From: Dyella thiooxydans
GTDB lineage: Bacteria; Pseudomonadota; Gammaproteobacteria; Xanthomonadales; Rhodanobacteraceae
Direction: 5' to 3'
DNA: 64,000 nt
NCBI RefSeq assembly: GCF_001641285.1
Contig: NZ_CP014841.1
Location: 1,736,001-1,800,000, forward strand
This document shows positions 1 through 7,265 of the stretch, one piece after another. The position numbers and the translations under genes are program-made. The notes beneath the pieces were generated by a model. That model searched no databases and was not told the origin of the DNA. It was given only the letters and a program-made list of their open reading frames with translations. Each line of letters opens with the position of its first letter. Position 1 is the stretch's first letter.

Positions 1-220
1 CCTCCGCCACGATGCCGTGGAAGTAGCGCGTGGTGCCGTCCTCGTCGACCAGCTTCACCGCCATCGGCGTGCCGAGCAGCTTGCGCAGGTCGACTTCGGC
101 GTTCTCGCTGAGCAGGTGCAGCTCGAACGAGAACAGCTGCCCGAGTCCCTCGGTCGCACTCATGCGCACGAACAGGAGGGTGCTCTCGGCGTCGCTGGTT
201 ACGGTGATCGCGTGTGCCAT
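1..220 (-). CDS. vgrG: Type VI secretion spike protein VgrG/TssI (partial, N-terminus only)
   Basis: The last 220 bases before the left edge encode, on the minus strand, the first 73 residues of a protein starting MAHAITVTSDAESTLLFVRM. The segment 'LFSFELHLLSEN' followed by a conserved Leu-Gly-x-Pro and 'YFHGIVAE' is the N-terminal base (gp27-like) pattern of VgrG, the trimeric T6SS spike that carries effectors through the target membrane. It is cut by the window edge and is not truncated in the genome as far as can be seen. It lies 23 bases after the TPR-methyltransferase and 1.4 kb after PAAR, so it is probably the last or a late gene of the cargo segment of the T6SS operon. Confidence 0.88.
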   Translation of the reverse strand, partial: MAHAITVTSDAESTLLFVRMSATEGLGQLFSFELHLLSENAEVDLRKLLGTPMAVKLVDEDGTTRYFHGIVAE

Positions 221-243
221 GGGCGGGGTCCGTCGTAGTGCGC

Positions 244-1632
244 TCAGGCGCCGTCGGGTGAGTGGCTGCGGCGCGCCCGGACGACCCAGCCGTGCACGGG
301 CTTGCCCGCTTCGCGACGCAGGGTGTCGCCGCGCACGACGACGGCGTCGAACCCGCTGGCCGCGAGCAGGTGTTCCACGTAGGAGCGGGAGTGGCGGTAG
401 CGGCCGCTGGAGGTGAGTTCGGCCACCTCGCCGTCGCCCTCGACCGCCTCCAGGGTGAAACCCAGCCAGCCACCGGGGCGCAGCGCCCCGGCCGCGGCGG
501 CGAGCACCGGGCCGAGCTGGCCGAAGTACACCAGCGTGTCGGCCGAGACGATCAGGTCGAATGCCTGCGGATGCGCCTCCAGCCAGGCGGTGAGTTCGGC
601 CACTTCCAGCGCGTCGTAGCCTCCCCGCAACCGGGCCTTGTCGACCATGCCACCGGACAGGTCCACCCCGACCAGCCGGCGCGCGCGCTCGCGCAGCAGC
701 GGCGCGCACAGGCCGGTGCCGCAGCCGGCGTCGAGCACGTCGAGCGAGGCGCCGTCGGCAGGCGTCACCTCATCCAGCATGCCCACCAGCACCTCCGGCG
801 CCCGGTAGCCGAGATTCTGGATCAGCTGTTCGTCGAAGCTCTCGGCGAAGCCGTCGAAGACATCGCGCACATAGTCGTCGGCCGCGCGCGGCGGCGCCTC
901 GGTGGCGCCGCAGGAGGCGAGCATGTGGCGCGGCACCGGGTTGTCCGGCTCGCGCTCCAGCCACTGGCGATAGACATCGGCGGCCTCGTCATGCCGATGG
1001 AGCATGTACAGCGCCACGCCCACCCCTTCGAGCGCGCGCACGTTGGCCGGGTCGTGCTCGTACGACTGGCGGAAGCACTCGGCCGACTGCTCCAGGTGCT
1101 CCTCGTTCTGCGCGTAGTTGCGCAGGAACAGGCCGAGCCGGTGGTAGCCGTGGGCGTAGGTCGGCGCCTGCTGGATAAGCTTCGAGTAGGCCTCGAACGC
1201 CTCGTCCAGCCGCTCCTGCGCCTCCAGCACCACGGCGAGATTGCTTTGCGCCTGGTAGTGCTCCGGTGCACAGGCCAGCGCCCTGCGGTAGCAGCGCTCG
1301 GCATCGGCCAGCCGGCCGCACTCCTTGTGCACGTTGCCCAGGTTGTTGTGCGCGTCCGGGTGCTTCGGAATGATCTTCAGCGCCGAGCTGATCAGCAGCA
1401 CCGCCTCGTCGCTGCGCCCGCGCTGATGCGCCAGCACGCCGAGGAAGTGCAGCGCATCGGGCTGCGCCGCATGCAGCTCGAGCACCTCTCCGTACAGGCG
1501 CTCGGCCGCGTCCAGGTCGCCGGCCTGGTGTACCCGCATGGCTTCCTGCAGCTGGCTCGCAAATGCCCGGCCCGCTGGGGAGAGCGGCGGGGCCTTGCGA
1601 CGGGAAGGGATCGAGCGGGTCGCGGATCGCAT
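244..1632 (-). CDS. TPR-repeat protein with C-terminal class I SAM methyltransferase domain
   Basis: 462 residues. Residues about 25-240 are tandem tetratricopeptide repeats (for example 'DAHNNLGNVHKECGRLADAE'). Residues about 255-450 form a Rossmann methyltransferase with SAM motif I at 297-307 (LDVLDAGCGTG), an acidic residue at the end of the next strand (GVDLS) and a 'LRPGG' motif. There is a good ribosome binding site (AGGGGGA) before the ATG. It sits 10 bases after PAAR and 23 bases before vgrG, so it is almost certainly cotranscribed with the spike genes. The substrate is unknown. By position it could modify or chaperone VgrG/PAAR cargo, but nothing in the sequence proves that; a toxin role cannot be excluded. 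Confidence 0.85.
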   Translation of the reverse strand: MRSATRSIPSRRKAPPLSPAGRAFASQLQEAMRVHQAGDLDAAERLYGEVLELHAAQPDALHFLGVLAHQRGRSDEAVLLISSALKIIPKHPDAHNNLGNVHKECGRLADAERCYRRALACAPEHYQAQSNLAVVLEAQERLDEAFEAYSKLIQQAPTYAHGYHRLGLFLRNYAQNEEHLEQSAECFRQSYEHDPANVRALEGVGVALYMLHRHDEAADVYRQWLEREPDNPVPRHMLASCGATEAPPRAADDYVRDVFDGFAESFDEQLIQNLGYRAPEVLVGMLDEVTPADGASLDVLDAGCGTGLCAPLLRERARRLVGVDLSGGMVDKARLRGGYDALEVAELTAWLEAHPQAFDLIVSADTLVYFGQLGPVLAAAAGALRPGGWLGFTLEAVEGDGEVAELTSSGRYRHSRSYVEHLLAASGFDAVVVRGDTLRREAGKPVHGWVVRARRSHSPDGA

Positions 1633-1642
1633 GGAATCCCCC

Positions 1643-1933
1643 TCAACCGATCAGCACGGTGAAACAGCCCAGCACGATGGTGCCGCCATGCGAGCAGGTG
1701 TCACCCATCCGCGCGGCGGGCTGACCGCCGATCAGCACGGTCGGCGCCCCCATCACGATGGTGTCCGGCGGCCCGACGCAGATCGCCATGTCGCCCATCC
1801 GGGCGGCGGGCAGACCGCCGATCAGCACGGTCGGCTTGCCGGGCGGGCTGACCGGACCACCGACGTGCGGCACCACACCCGTCACCATCGGGCAGACGTG
1901 CATATCGCTCACGCGGGCTGCAGGCTGCGGCAT
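1643..1933 (-). CDS. PAAR-domain T6SS spike-tip protein
   Basis: 96 residues, all of it a single PAAR domain: start MPQPAARVSDMHVCPM, then the repeated PTVLIGG-x-PAARMGD motif at about residues 34-49 and 64-79, with the His and Cys residues (H12, C14, C52, C80, H82) that bind the tip metal in this family. There is no N- or C-terminal effector extension, so it is a plain sharpening tip for VgrG. The purine-rich GGGGCG lies before the ATG. It is followed closely by the TPR-methyltransferase and vgrG, a spike/cargo loading module. Confidence 0.92.
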   Translation of the reverse strand: MPQPAARVSDMHVCPMVTGVVPHVGGPVSPPGKPTVLIGGLPAARMGDMAICVGPPDTIVMGAPTVLIGGQPAARMGDTCSHGGTIVLGCFTVLIG

Positions 1934-2285
1934 GGCTCAGCGCCCCGCATCCGCGGCACGACGCGCGGCGAATGCAAGCAAACGGCATGACTGGAACATC
2001 CGGCACCTCCCCCATGGCTGTGCGCCTGGGCCCGTCTGCGACGACCGGCCGGCATGGCGCTCCATGGTTAGGTGCGTAAAAGACCCGCGGAATTGATCAC
2101 GCCGTCACAATCGCCCGCGGGCGAGGGCCGGCACAGCCGCGGGCCGCGTCGGGTACGGGCGCCCGGGGCCGGCCAGGGCCGCCCCCTTCCCGACCCCGGG
2201 GTCATACCGCCGCTTCCGTCCAGGTGGCGGAGAAGCCCCCAGGACGCCCCGCGGGGCACCCGCCGGCGGATGCCTCGCCCGCGCC
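1934..2285. other. 352-base non-coding gap between lipase and PAAR genes
   Basis: No convincing gene is seen on either strand. The stretch is very GC-rich with several short palindromes (for example CGCCCGCGGGCG at 2112-2123 and GC-rich inverted repeats near 2160). It may hold a terminator for the lipase gene and a secondary promoter for the PAAR-vgrG segment, but I see no clear promoter. Confidence 0.4.
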
Positions 2286-3467
2286 CTAGTTCAGCACGGA
2301 GAGCGCGAGCCGGGCGACGTTGCCCAGGCTGCTGTAGAGCAGATCGAGCACCCAGCGGACAAAGGCCATCGTCATCGACACGCCGGTCATGACGGTACGG
2401 CCAAGGAAGCGGAAGATCGCGGCGATGAGCGTGCCAACGTAGGAAGACATGCTGATCGACAACTGTGCCGCCTGGCTGATCATCCAGGCCAGCTGGTCGA
2501 GCACCGTCATTCCCACCGTGGCCGCCGTTCCCAGCACGCCCACCAGGACATTCCGCACCTGCCGCAGCAACCAGCCCAGCGCGCGGCCGATCATCTGCAG
2601 TGCGCGGGCGCCGAAGGGGATGATCCCACCACCGCCTCCGGCGACCTGGTCGAGCCAGGATTGCGTGTGCGCGTCGGCCATGGCGTCCTGCCCCTGGCGG
2701 GCCAGCGCCAGCCAGTCCAGTTCGTCGACACCCGGCATGTAGCTGCCCAGCATCGAATGCGCCTGGCTGTTGATCAGCCCCGTGTGCCGGCCGGTCAGCT
2801 CGTACATGGTCCCGCGGACAGGCGCATGCTGGAACGGAAACACGGGGATCATCGGCACCGGATCCGAACGGTGGTGGACACGGTACATGTGGGCGGCTCC
2901 GACCCGCCGGGTCAGCGCGCGGGCAAATGGCACCGTACCGGCACGTGGCGCACCGAAGGTGTACAGGCGCACGCTCGCCACGCCCTTGCTGCTCAGGTAG
3001 TCGGCGTTGAGATTGGCCAGGGCGCCGCCGAGGCTGTGCCCCACGCAGTGGACCACCGACGGATTGCGCCCGCGCAGGAATTCGGCGATGTCGGCGGCGA
3101 ACGATTTCCAGATGTCGTGGAAGCCGGCATGAACCAGGTGCCCACCCGGTCCGATCTGTACGCCGATGTTGAAATTGCTGAGCCAGTCCAGCGGCATGTC
3201 GGTGCCGCGCGTCGCGATCAGCACCTCGCCCTGCCGGCGTCCCTCGCCGGCGGCGATGTAGCCGAAGCCGGTGAGCTTCTTGCACACGACCAGGCCACCG
3301 GAGCGGCCGACAAAGCGCGAGCTGTCGTCAACCGCGAACATGCCCTCGCAGCCCAGATCGCGATGATTTCGCGCCAGTCCCGATACGGTTTCGGTGCGCA
3401 GGCCGTAGACGCCCCTGGCGATGCGTGCTGCTTCGGTTGGCGTGAAGTCCGTCATGACAGTGTCCAT
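2286..3467 (-). CDS. Class 3 lipase, probable T6SS phospholipase effector (Tle-like)
   Basis: 393 residues. It has the alpha/beta-hydrolase lipase signature GHSLGG at 143-148 (nucleophile Ser145), a likely catalytic Asp202 in SDPVPMIP and a likely catalytic His237 in QAHSMLGSY, the class 3 (fungal-lipase-like) layout. The last ~110 residues (about 280-393) are rich in long hydrophobic or amphipathic helices, which could insert in the target membrane. No signal peptide, as expected for a T6SS cargo. It lies between spike genes and the DUF6795-like exported protein, a plausible immunity partner. Effector function is inferred from context; hydrolase activity from the motifs. An alternative start is Met6. 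Confidence 0.8.
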   Translation of the reverse strand: MDTVMTDFTPTEAARIARGVYGLRTETVSGLARNHRDLGCEGMFAVDDSSRFVGRSGGLVVCKKLTGFGYIAAGEGRRQGEVLIATRGTDMPLDWLSNFNIGVQIGPGGHLVHAGFHDIWKSFAADIAEFLRGRNPSVVHCVGHSLGGALANLNADYLSSKGVASVRLYTFGAPRAGTVPFARALTRRVGAAHMYRVHHRSDPVPMIPVFPFQHAPVRGTMYELTGRHTGLINSQAHSMLGSYMPGVDELDWLALARQGQDAMADAHTQSWLDQVAGGGGGIIPFGARALQMIGRALGWLLRQVRNVLVGVLGTAATVGMTVLDQLAWMISQAAQLSISMSSYVGTLIAAIFRFLGRTVMTGVSMTMAFVRWVLDLLYSSLGNVARLALSVLN

Positions 3468-3482
3468 TTGTCCGGAGGTTGT

Positions 3483-3992
3483 TCAGGGCAGTTCGCAGAT
3501 CCCGAAAATGTCGTGCTCGACATGGTCTTCCTTGAGCCGGTGCTTGACCGGCTCGTTCTCGAGCGGGCAGCGCAGCTCCAGCGGACGCCCGAACAGCTCG
3601 TCGTTTTCCCGATACGAGCCCTTCATGAAACTCCACGCGACGTAGCTCCTGCCGCCGTACTCGATGGATATCTGCTGCTCCACCACCGGCTCATGCGGCA
3701 GCAGCGCGCCGAACAGCGAGCTGCGCCATATCGCGGGCAGCGCGAAGTGCCCCTGCTCGTCGGTGGTCGCCTCGTCCGAGCCGCGCTCGCTCTTCCAGTG
3801 CCAGAAGAAGCCACGCCGGATCACCGCGCCCTGCACCGGCTTGCCGTGCTCGGTCACCACACCTTGCACCGCGGAAAACATGCACATCTTTCCCATCGCC
3901 TGTACCTCTCCCATCGCAGCCAGTGCCAGCATCGCCAGCCATACCGGCGACCATCGCCGGAATCCCCGCCCGTCCGCTGATTTTCCCATCAT
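3483..3992 (-). CDS. Exported DUF6795-like protein, candidate immunity protein for the lipase
   Basis: 169 residues from the ATG at 3992 (a second ATG follows directly). Residues ~12-34 are hydrophobic ending in a signal-peptidase-like site (VQA-MG), so the protein is probably periplasmic. The mature part begins MCMFSAVQGVV and has a 'GKPVQGAVI' carboxypeptidase-regulatory-like beta fold seen in DUF6795 proteins. It ends 15 bases before the lipase start and is cotranscribed with it. A periplasmic protein directly beside a T6SS lipase fits an immunity role, which is inference. The longer upstream reading frame lacks the signal-peptide position and is not used. Confidence 0.6.
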   Translation of the reverse strand: MMGKSADGRGFRRWSPVWLAMLALAAMGEVQAMGKMCMFSAVQGVVTEHGKPVQGAVIRRGFFWHWKSERGSDEATTDEQGHFALPAIWRSSLFGALLPHEPVVEQQISIEYGGRSYVAWSFMKGSYRENDELFGRPLELRCPLENEPVKHRLKEDHVEHDIFGICELP

Positions 3993-4044
3993 CCGGCTCT
4001 CCCGATCCGCGGCGCCGCGCGCTGCCTGCGCGACGCCGCCCGTG

Positions 4045-4539
4045 CTACGCCATCGAGTGGTAGGTGAACGCACCATTGTCCATTTCGAAGATCCATTGCC
4101 GCTGGGCGGCGTCGGCGACCGGGTGCGCGAACGGGGCAACGCCCATGTAGGCATTCATGCCCAGGCCCTGAAGCCAGTCCTGGACGCCGCCGCCGAAATA
4201 CAGGATCGGCAGGTTCGCCTGGAAGCCCGCGGCGGCCATCGCCGCCGCGAACTGCACCGTGTCGTAGGGCAAGCCGGAGGCGAACATCGAGAAGTGGGCA
4301 CCTCTCAGCCGTCGGTTGTCGGCGATCTGGATGGCACCGAGGCATGAGTCGATCCTGGAAAAGGCGATGACACGACCGGATGCGTACTCCCACTCGCGGA
4401 TGATCGGAATGCGGTTCGGGTCGGTTTCCTTCACTGCGCGCCGTCCACCGGCGGCGCAGCGCGCACCGGGGTCGTCATGCGGATCGGCCGAATTTCTCGT
4501 CCCCCTGGCCACCTCGTATTCGAAGCTGTCTGCAGCCAT
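4045..4539 (-). CDS. Protein of unknown function in T6SS cargo island
   Basis: 164 residues, start chosen at the ATG at 4539 because it has a strong ribosome binding site (GGAGGGAGC). No signal peptide or membrane segment. I do not recognise the family. The middle 'SRIDSCLGAIQIADNRRLRG' followed by 'AHFSMFASG' places Cys66 and His82 in conserved-looking surroundings; this vaguely recalls Cys/His deamidase folds such as CheD, but that is speculation. It lies between the PI-PLC-like gene (150 bases upstream) and the DUF6795-like gene, so it may be the immunity or partner protein of one of the enzymes. Confidence 0.55.
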   Translation of the reverse strand: MAADSFEYEVARGTRNSADPHDDPGARCAAGGRRAVKETDPNRIPIIREWEYASGRVIAFSRIDSCLGAIQIADNRRLRGAHFSMFASGLPYDTVQFAAAMAAAGFQANLPILYFGGGVQDWLQGLGMNAYMGVAPFAHPVADAAQRQWIFEMDNGAFTYHSMA

Positions 4540-4690
4540 GCGTTTGCTCCCTCCCGACTCCCTGGACCCACGTGCGGCCGGATCATCCCGCTCCTCCCAG
4601 CAACCGAGGTAGGCGGGTGGCTGGATGCGCGATACCGGCGCACGTCCCGAAACTCGCGGCGGGCCCTGCGCGGCAAGGCCCCCCAACAAT

Positions 4691-5794
4691 TCAGGCCTGG
4701 CGGATACGGTGCTGGCCGAGGCCGAAAGCGTCCACCATCACGGTGACCGGCGTGGTGTTGAGCTCGAAGATCTCCCCGCATTTCGTCGGGTCGGCAAAAT
4801 CGATCATCACGAAATTGGGCAGGAACGCCTTCAACCGCTGCCCTCCACCAAAGCCATTGATCTGCGCGTACTTGCCCGCGCGATCCTGGATCGCCTGTTC
4901 CAGCCCCTGGGACCACATGCGCTTGAGCTTGTCCACGTTGGGCTGCGTCCACATGCCGTCGTTGCGATCCTTGATGCTCTCGAACAGGCCCGTGCTCGTC
5001 CAGTACATCATGCCCATGACCGCAGGGTTGCCCTGGCCACCCTTCTTCATCAGATCGGACTGCTTGGTGACGTTCTGCTTGGTTTTCTTGAACGGGCTGA
5101 AGGGATTGGTGCCACCCTTGCCGTAATACTGGATGCCTTCGTAGCGGTCGTTGTAACCACCCTTGTCATCCTTCATGTTCTTGATGCCCAGGATGCCGAT
5201 GCCCGGCCCGTTGACGTTCGCGGAGCGCAAGGCCTGCATGCCGGACTCGACGAACAGCGGGACGACCTTGCCACGAAGGTCGCGCAGGGTCTTGGTATTG
5301 AGATTGCCGCCCCCGGTGTACAGCGCGCTGTCGAGATAGTTCACGCAGGCCTCGGCGATCAGCAGCCAGTTCGTCGACTTGTCGAACTTCAGCAGCAGGA
5401 ACTCGTTGGGATTCTCGTCGACGAAGCGCTTGGCCTGGCTGAGCATGTTGCTCAGGTTCATGCCGAAGGCGCCGCCTCGCAGCTTGCTCCGCTCGACCTG
5501 CTGGGTGGTGCCCAGGCTGCCCACGTGGCGGGTGGTCGTCCTGTTCGACACCAGCTTCTTGTCGGCATGGAAGGCCTTCAGTTCGGCGAGCTTTGCGCCG
5601 TCGTGCGTTCCTCCCGTCGTCGCCAGCGCGATGCGCAGGTCAAAGATGCGCACGCCGGCCTTGGCCTGCTCGTAGATGTCCCGGTCCTGGGTCTGCACGT
5701 TGCTCCCGCCGCCGGTGATGCCGGCGTCGTGGCTGCCGGCCATCACGATTTCGTTGAGCTTCTTGTCCGGTCCAAGGTCGTAGTATTCGATCAC
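4691..5794 (-). CDS. PI-PLC-like phosphodiesterase, probable T6SS effector
   Basis: 367 residues if translated from the GTG at 5794, which follows a GGGGTGA ribosome binding site; a GTG at 5803 is an alternative and the open frame extends to 5950 without a good start. The N-terminus has the PI-PLC X-box pattern: 'NEIVMAGSHDAGITG' (first catalytic His), 'AGVRIFDLRI', then 'AFHADKK' (second His). Family enzymes cleave phosphoinositides or related phosphodiester lipids. There is no signal peptide. Its place in the T6SS cargo island suggests a phospholipase effector outside the usual lipase (Tle1-4) and PLD (Tle5) types. Fold call fairly sure, substrate unknown. Confidence 0.7.
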   Translation of the reverse strand: MIEYYDLGPDKKLNEIVMAGSHDAGITGGGSNVQTQDRDIYEQAKAGVRIFDLRIALATTGGTHDGAKLAELKAFHADKKLVSNRTTTRHVGSLGTTQQVERSKLRGGAFGMNLSNMLSQAKRFVDENPNEFLLLKFDKSTNWLLIAEACVNYLDSALYTGGGNLNTKTLRDLRGKVVPLFVESGMQALRSANVNGPGIGILGIKNMKDDKGGYNDRYEGIQYYGKGGTNPFSPFKKTKQNVTKQSDLMKKGGQGNPAVMGMMYWTSTGLFESIKDRNDGMWTQPNVDKLKRMWSQGLEQAIQDRAGKYAQINGFGGGQRLKAFLPNFVMIDFADPTKCGEIFELNTTPVTVMVDAFGLGQHRIRQA

Positions 5795-6104
5795 GGCTAT
5801 CACCCCATGGTTGGCGTCTGCGGCAGGCGTTCTGATCGCCCGCCCGACATGTATTTCCTGGCACCTCGCGCCGGCAGCCGCTGGCCAGAATCCCCGTGCG
5901 CTCTCCCGGCCTCCAGGCCCTGGAGCGCCCTTTCCAGCCACGCCCCCCATAGGGAGAGCCCGGCTGGCTTGACGTCGGCGGCTCCGGAACCATGTCCTCG
6001 CGTCCGGCTCCGACTACCGAATTCCATCCCATCCCGGCACCTCGGTGGCGGCGGGTGCCGGGAATGAGCGCAGCCAGTGATCTCCCGGCACACTTCGCGC
6101 CCGG
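5795..6104. other. 310-base gap upstream of the PI-PLC-like gene
   Basis: I see no supported gene here. The reading frame of the PI-PLC-like protein stays open to 5950, so a longer N-terminus with an unusual start cannot be fully excluded. No clear promoter or terminator is visible. Confidence 0.35.
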
Positions 6105-7121
6105 TCACGATCCGAACGCGGCCTCGACGAAGAACTTGTAGCTGTCGGCATTGGCCATGGCTTTGGCCGGATCGTTGATCGCCAGCTGCTTGCAGGGGTC
6201 GTCGCGGTATTTGTGATCCTTCGTTCCGGCAAAGGTATGTGTGCACTCGTGCACGATGGTGCCGGCCTCGCTGGCAAGACCCTCCTTCCCCTTGGTGAAG
6301 AACTGCCCGCCGACGTGGATCTTGGTGGGATTGGTTTTCCCGCTGACGTAGGCAAACGTGCCGTCATCGATACTGCGCCCACCGAAGTAGATGCGGATGG
6401 ACTGCCGCACGAAGTTCCTGCAAACCCTGCGCATCACCTCCCGGACCACTTCGAGCCGCGTCTGGTTCGACGGCGTCCACACCGGCTTCGATGCATCGCT
6501 GAAGGGAAGTGCCGACGTATCGACGACTGCCGCCGGATCCCCGAAGTACGCCCTGAAGGCCGTATCGAGGGGGCCCGTCAACGTCGTGCCGCCGACCAGG
6601 AAGCGCATTTCGCACTGAAGGAGCATGCCGTGCGTCTTCTCATAGGCATCCTCGATTTCGTGCCTCCAGATGCTGGCACGCGTTCCCGCGCTCGAAAAAT
6701 TCTTCATCTCCAGCTTGGGGTGTTTCCGGGACTGCACCACGTCGCCCTTCTTGAGCGTCACGCGCAACTCGGAGAGCACCGCCGACTGATTCAGCTTGCG
6801 CAGGCGTGCGTACTGGCTGGTCAGTTCGTTTTCGCTCATGTCGCGAATGATCGACATCGCCAGAAGCGCGGCGGCGCGGGCCCTCAGATCCGCGTTTTCC
6901 GGCGCATCCAGGGTCGACGCCTGGCTCGAGTTCCGTGGCCTGAGCCCAGCCACCCGCAGGGCCCGGTTCGCCATCTCCCTGACGTCCCCGCGATCGTTCG
7001 ACGGGTTGTCCAGCTTCTCGTGGAAATAGGTGTAGAGGTCTCGGGTCGACTCCCCCGGGGAGACCGGAGCGAGCAGCGCCTGGGCCTCGATAAACTTCAT
7101 CAGCTTCTTGTAGTCGTTCAT
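6105..7121 (-). CDS. Aspzincin (M35-like) metallopeptidase, probable T6SS effector
   Basis: 338 residues. The zinc site HECTH is at 291-295 and is followed by GTKDHKY at 299-305, the GTxDxxY motif of aspzincins, where Asp302 is the third zinc ligand. A 'ANADSYKFFVEAA' segment near the end is also typical of the M35/lysine-specific endopeptidase group. No signal peptide. The N-terminal ~170 residues are not recognised and may be a delivery or binding region. It sits immediately after clpV at the head of the cargo island. An enzyme of this kind in this place is likely a toxin acting on peptidoglycan-associated or periplasmic protein targets; the target is not known. Confidence 0.75.
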   Translation of the reverse strand: MNDYKKLMKFIEAQALLAPVSPGESTRDLYTYFHEKLDNPSNDRGDVREMANRALRVAGLRPRNSSQASTLDAPENADLRARAAALLAMSIIRDMSENELTSQYARLRKLNQSAVLSELRVTLKKGDVVQSRKHPKLEMKNFSSAGTRASIWRHEIEDAYEKTHGMLLQCEMRFLVGGTTLTGPLDTAFRAYFGDPAAVVDTSALPFSDASKPVWTPSNQTRLEVVREVMRRVCRNFVRQSIRIYFGGRSIDDGTFAYVSGKTNPTKIHVGGQFFTKGKEGLASEAGTIVHECTHTFAGTKDHKYRDDPCKQLAINDPAKAMANADSYKFFVEAAFGS

Positions 7122-7265
7122 CGTACTTCCCTCGGGCGCAGCCTCCGCCCATGAAGATTCATCGCTTCCCGCATCCGGTCATCCGTCAGCTGGCCCGCCG
7201 ATAGGCCCAGGCATCCACGCCCCCGAACTCTGTCCGGACCGATCCCGTCCGGAGCCGGGGCCGAC

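Noticed and set aside
34..2096. CRISPR or tandem-repeat signal in the PAAR gene region
   Set aside because: The repeated block codes for the two normal halves of the PAAR fold (PTVLIGG-x-PAARMGD), not for a DNA repeat array.
1701..2096. Frames in the 352-base gap next to PAAR as small genes
   Set aside because: No ribosome binding site and Arg/Ala/Pro-rich composition typical of chance open frames at high GC.
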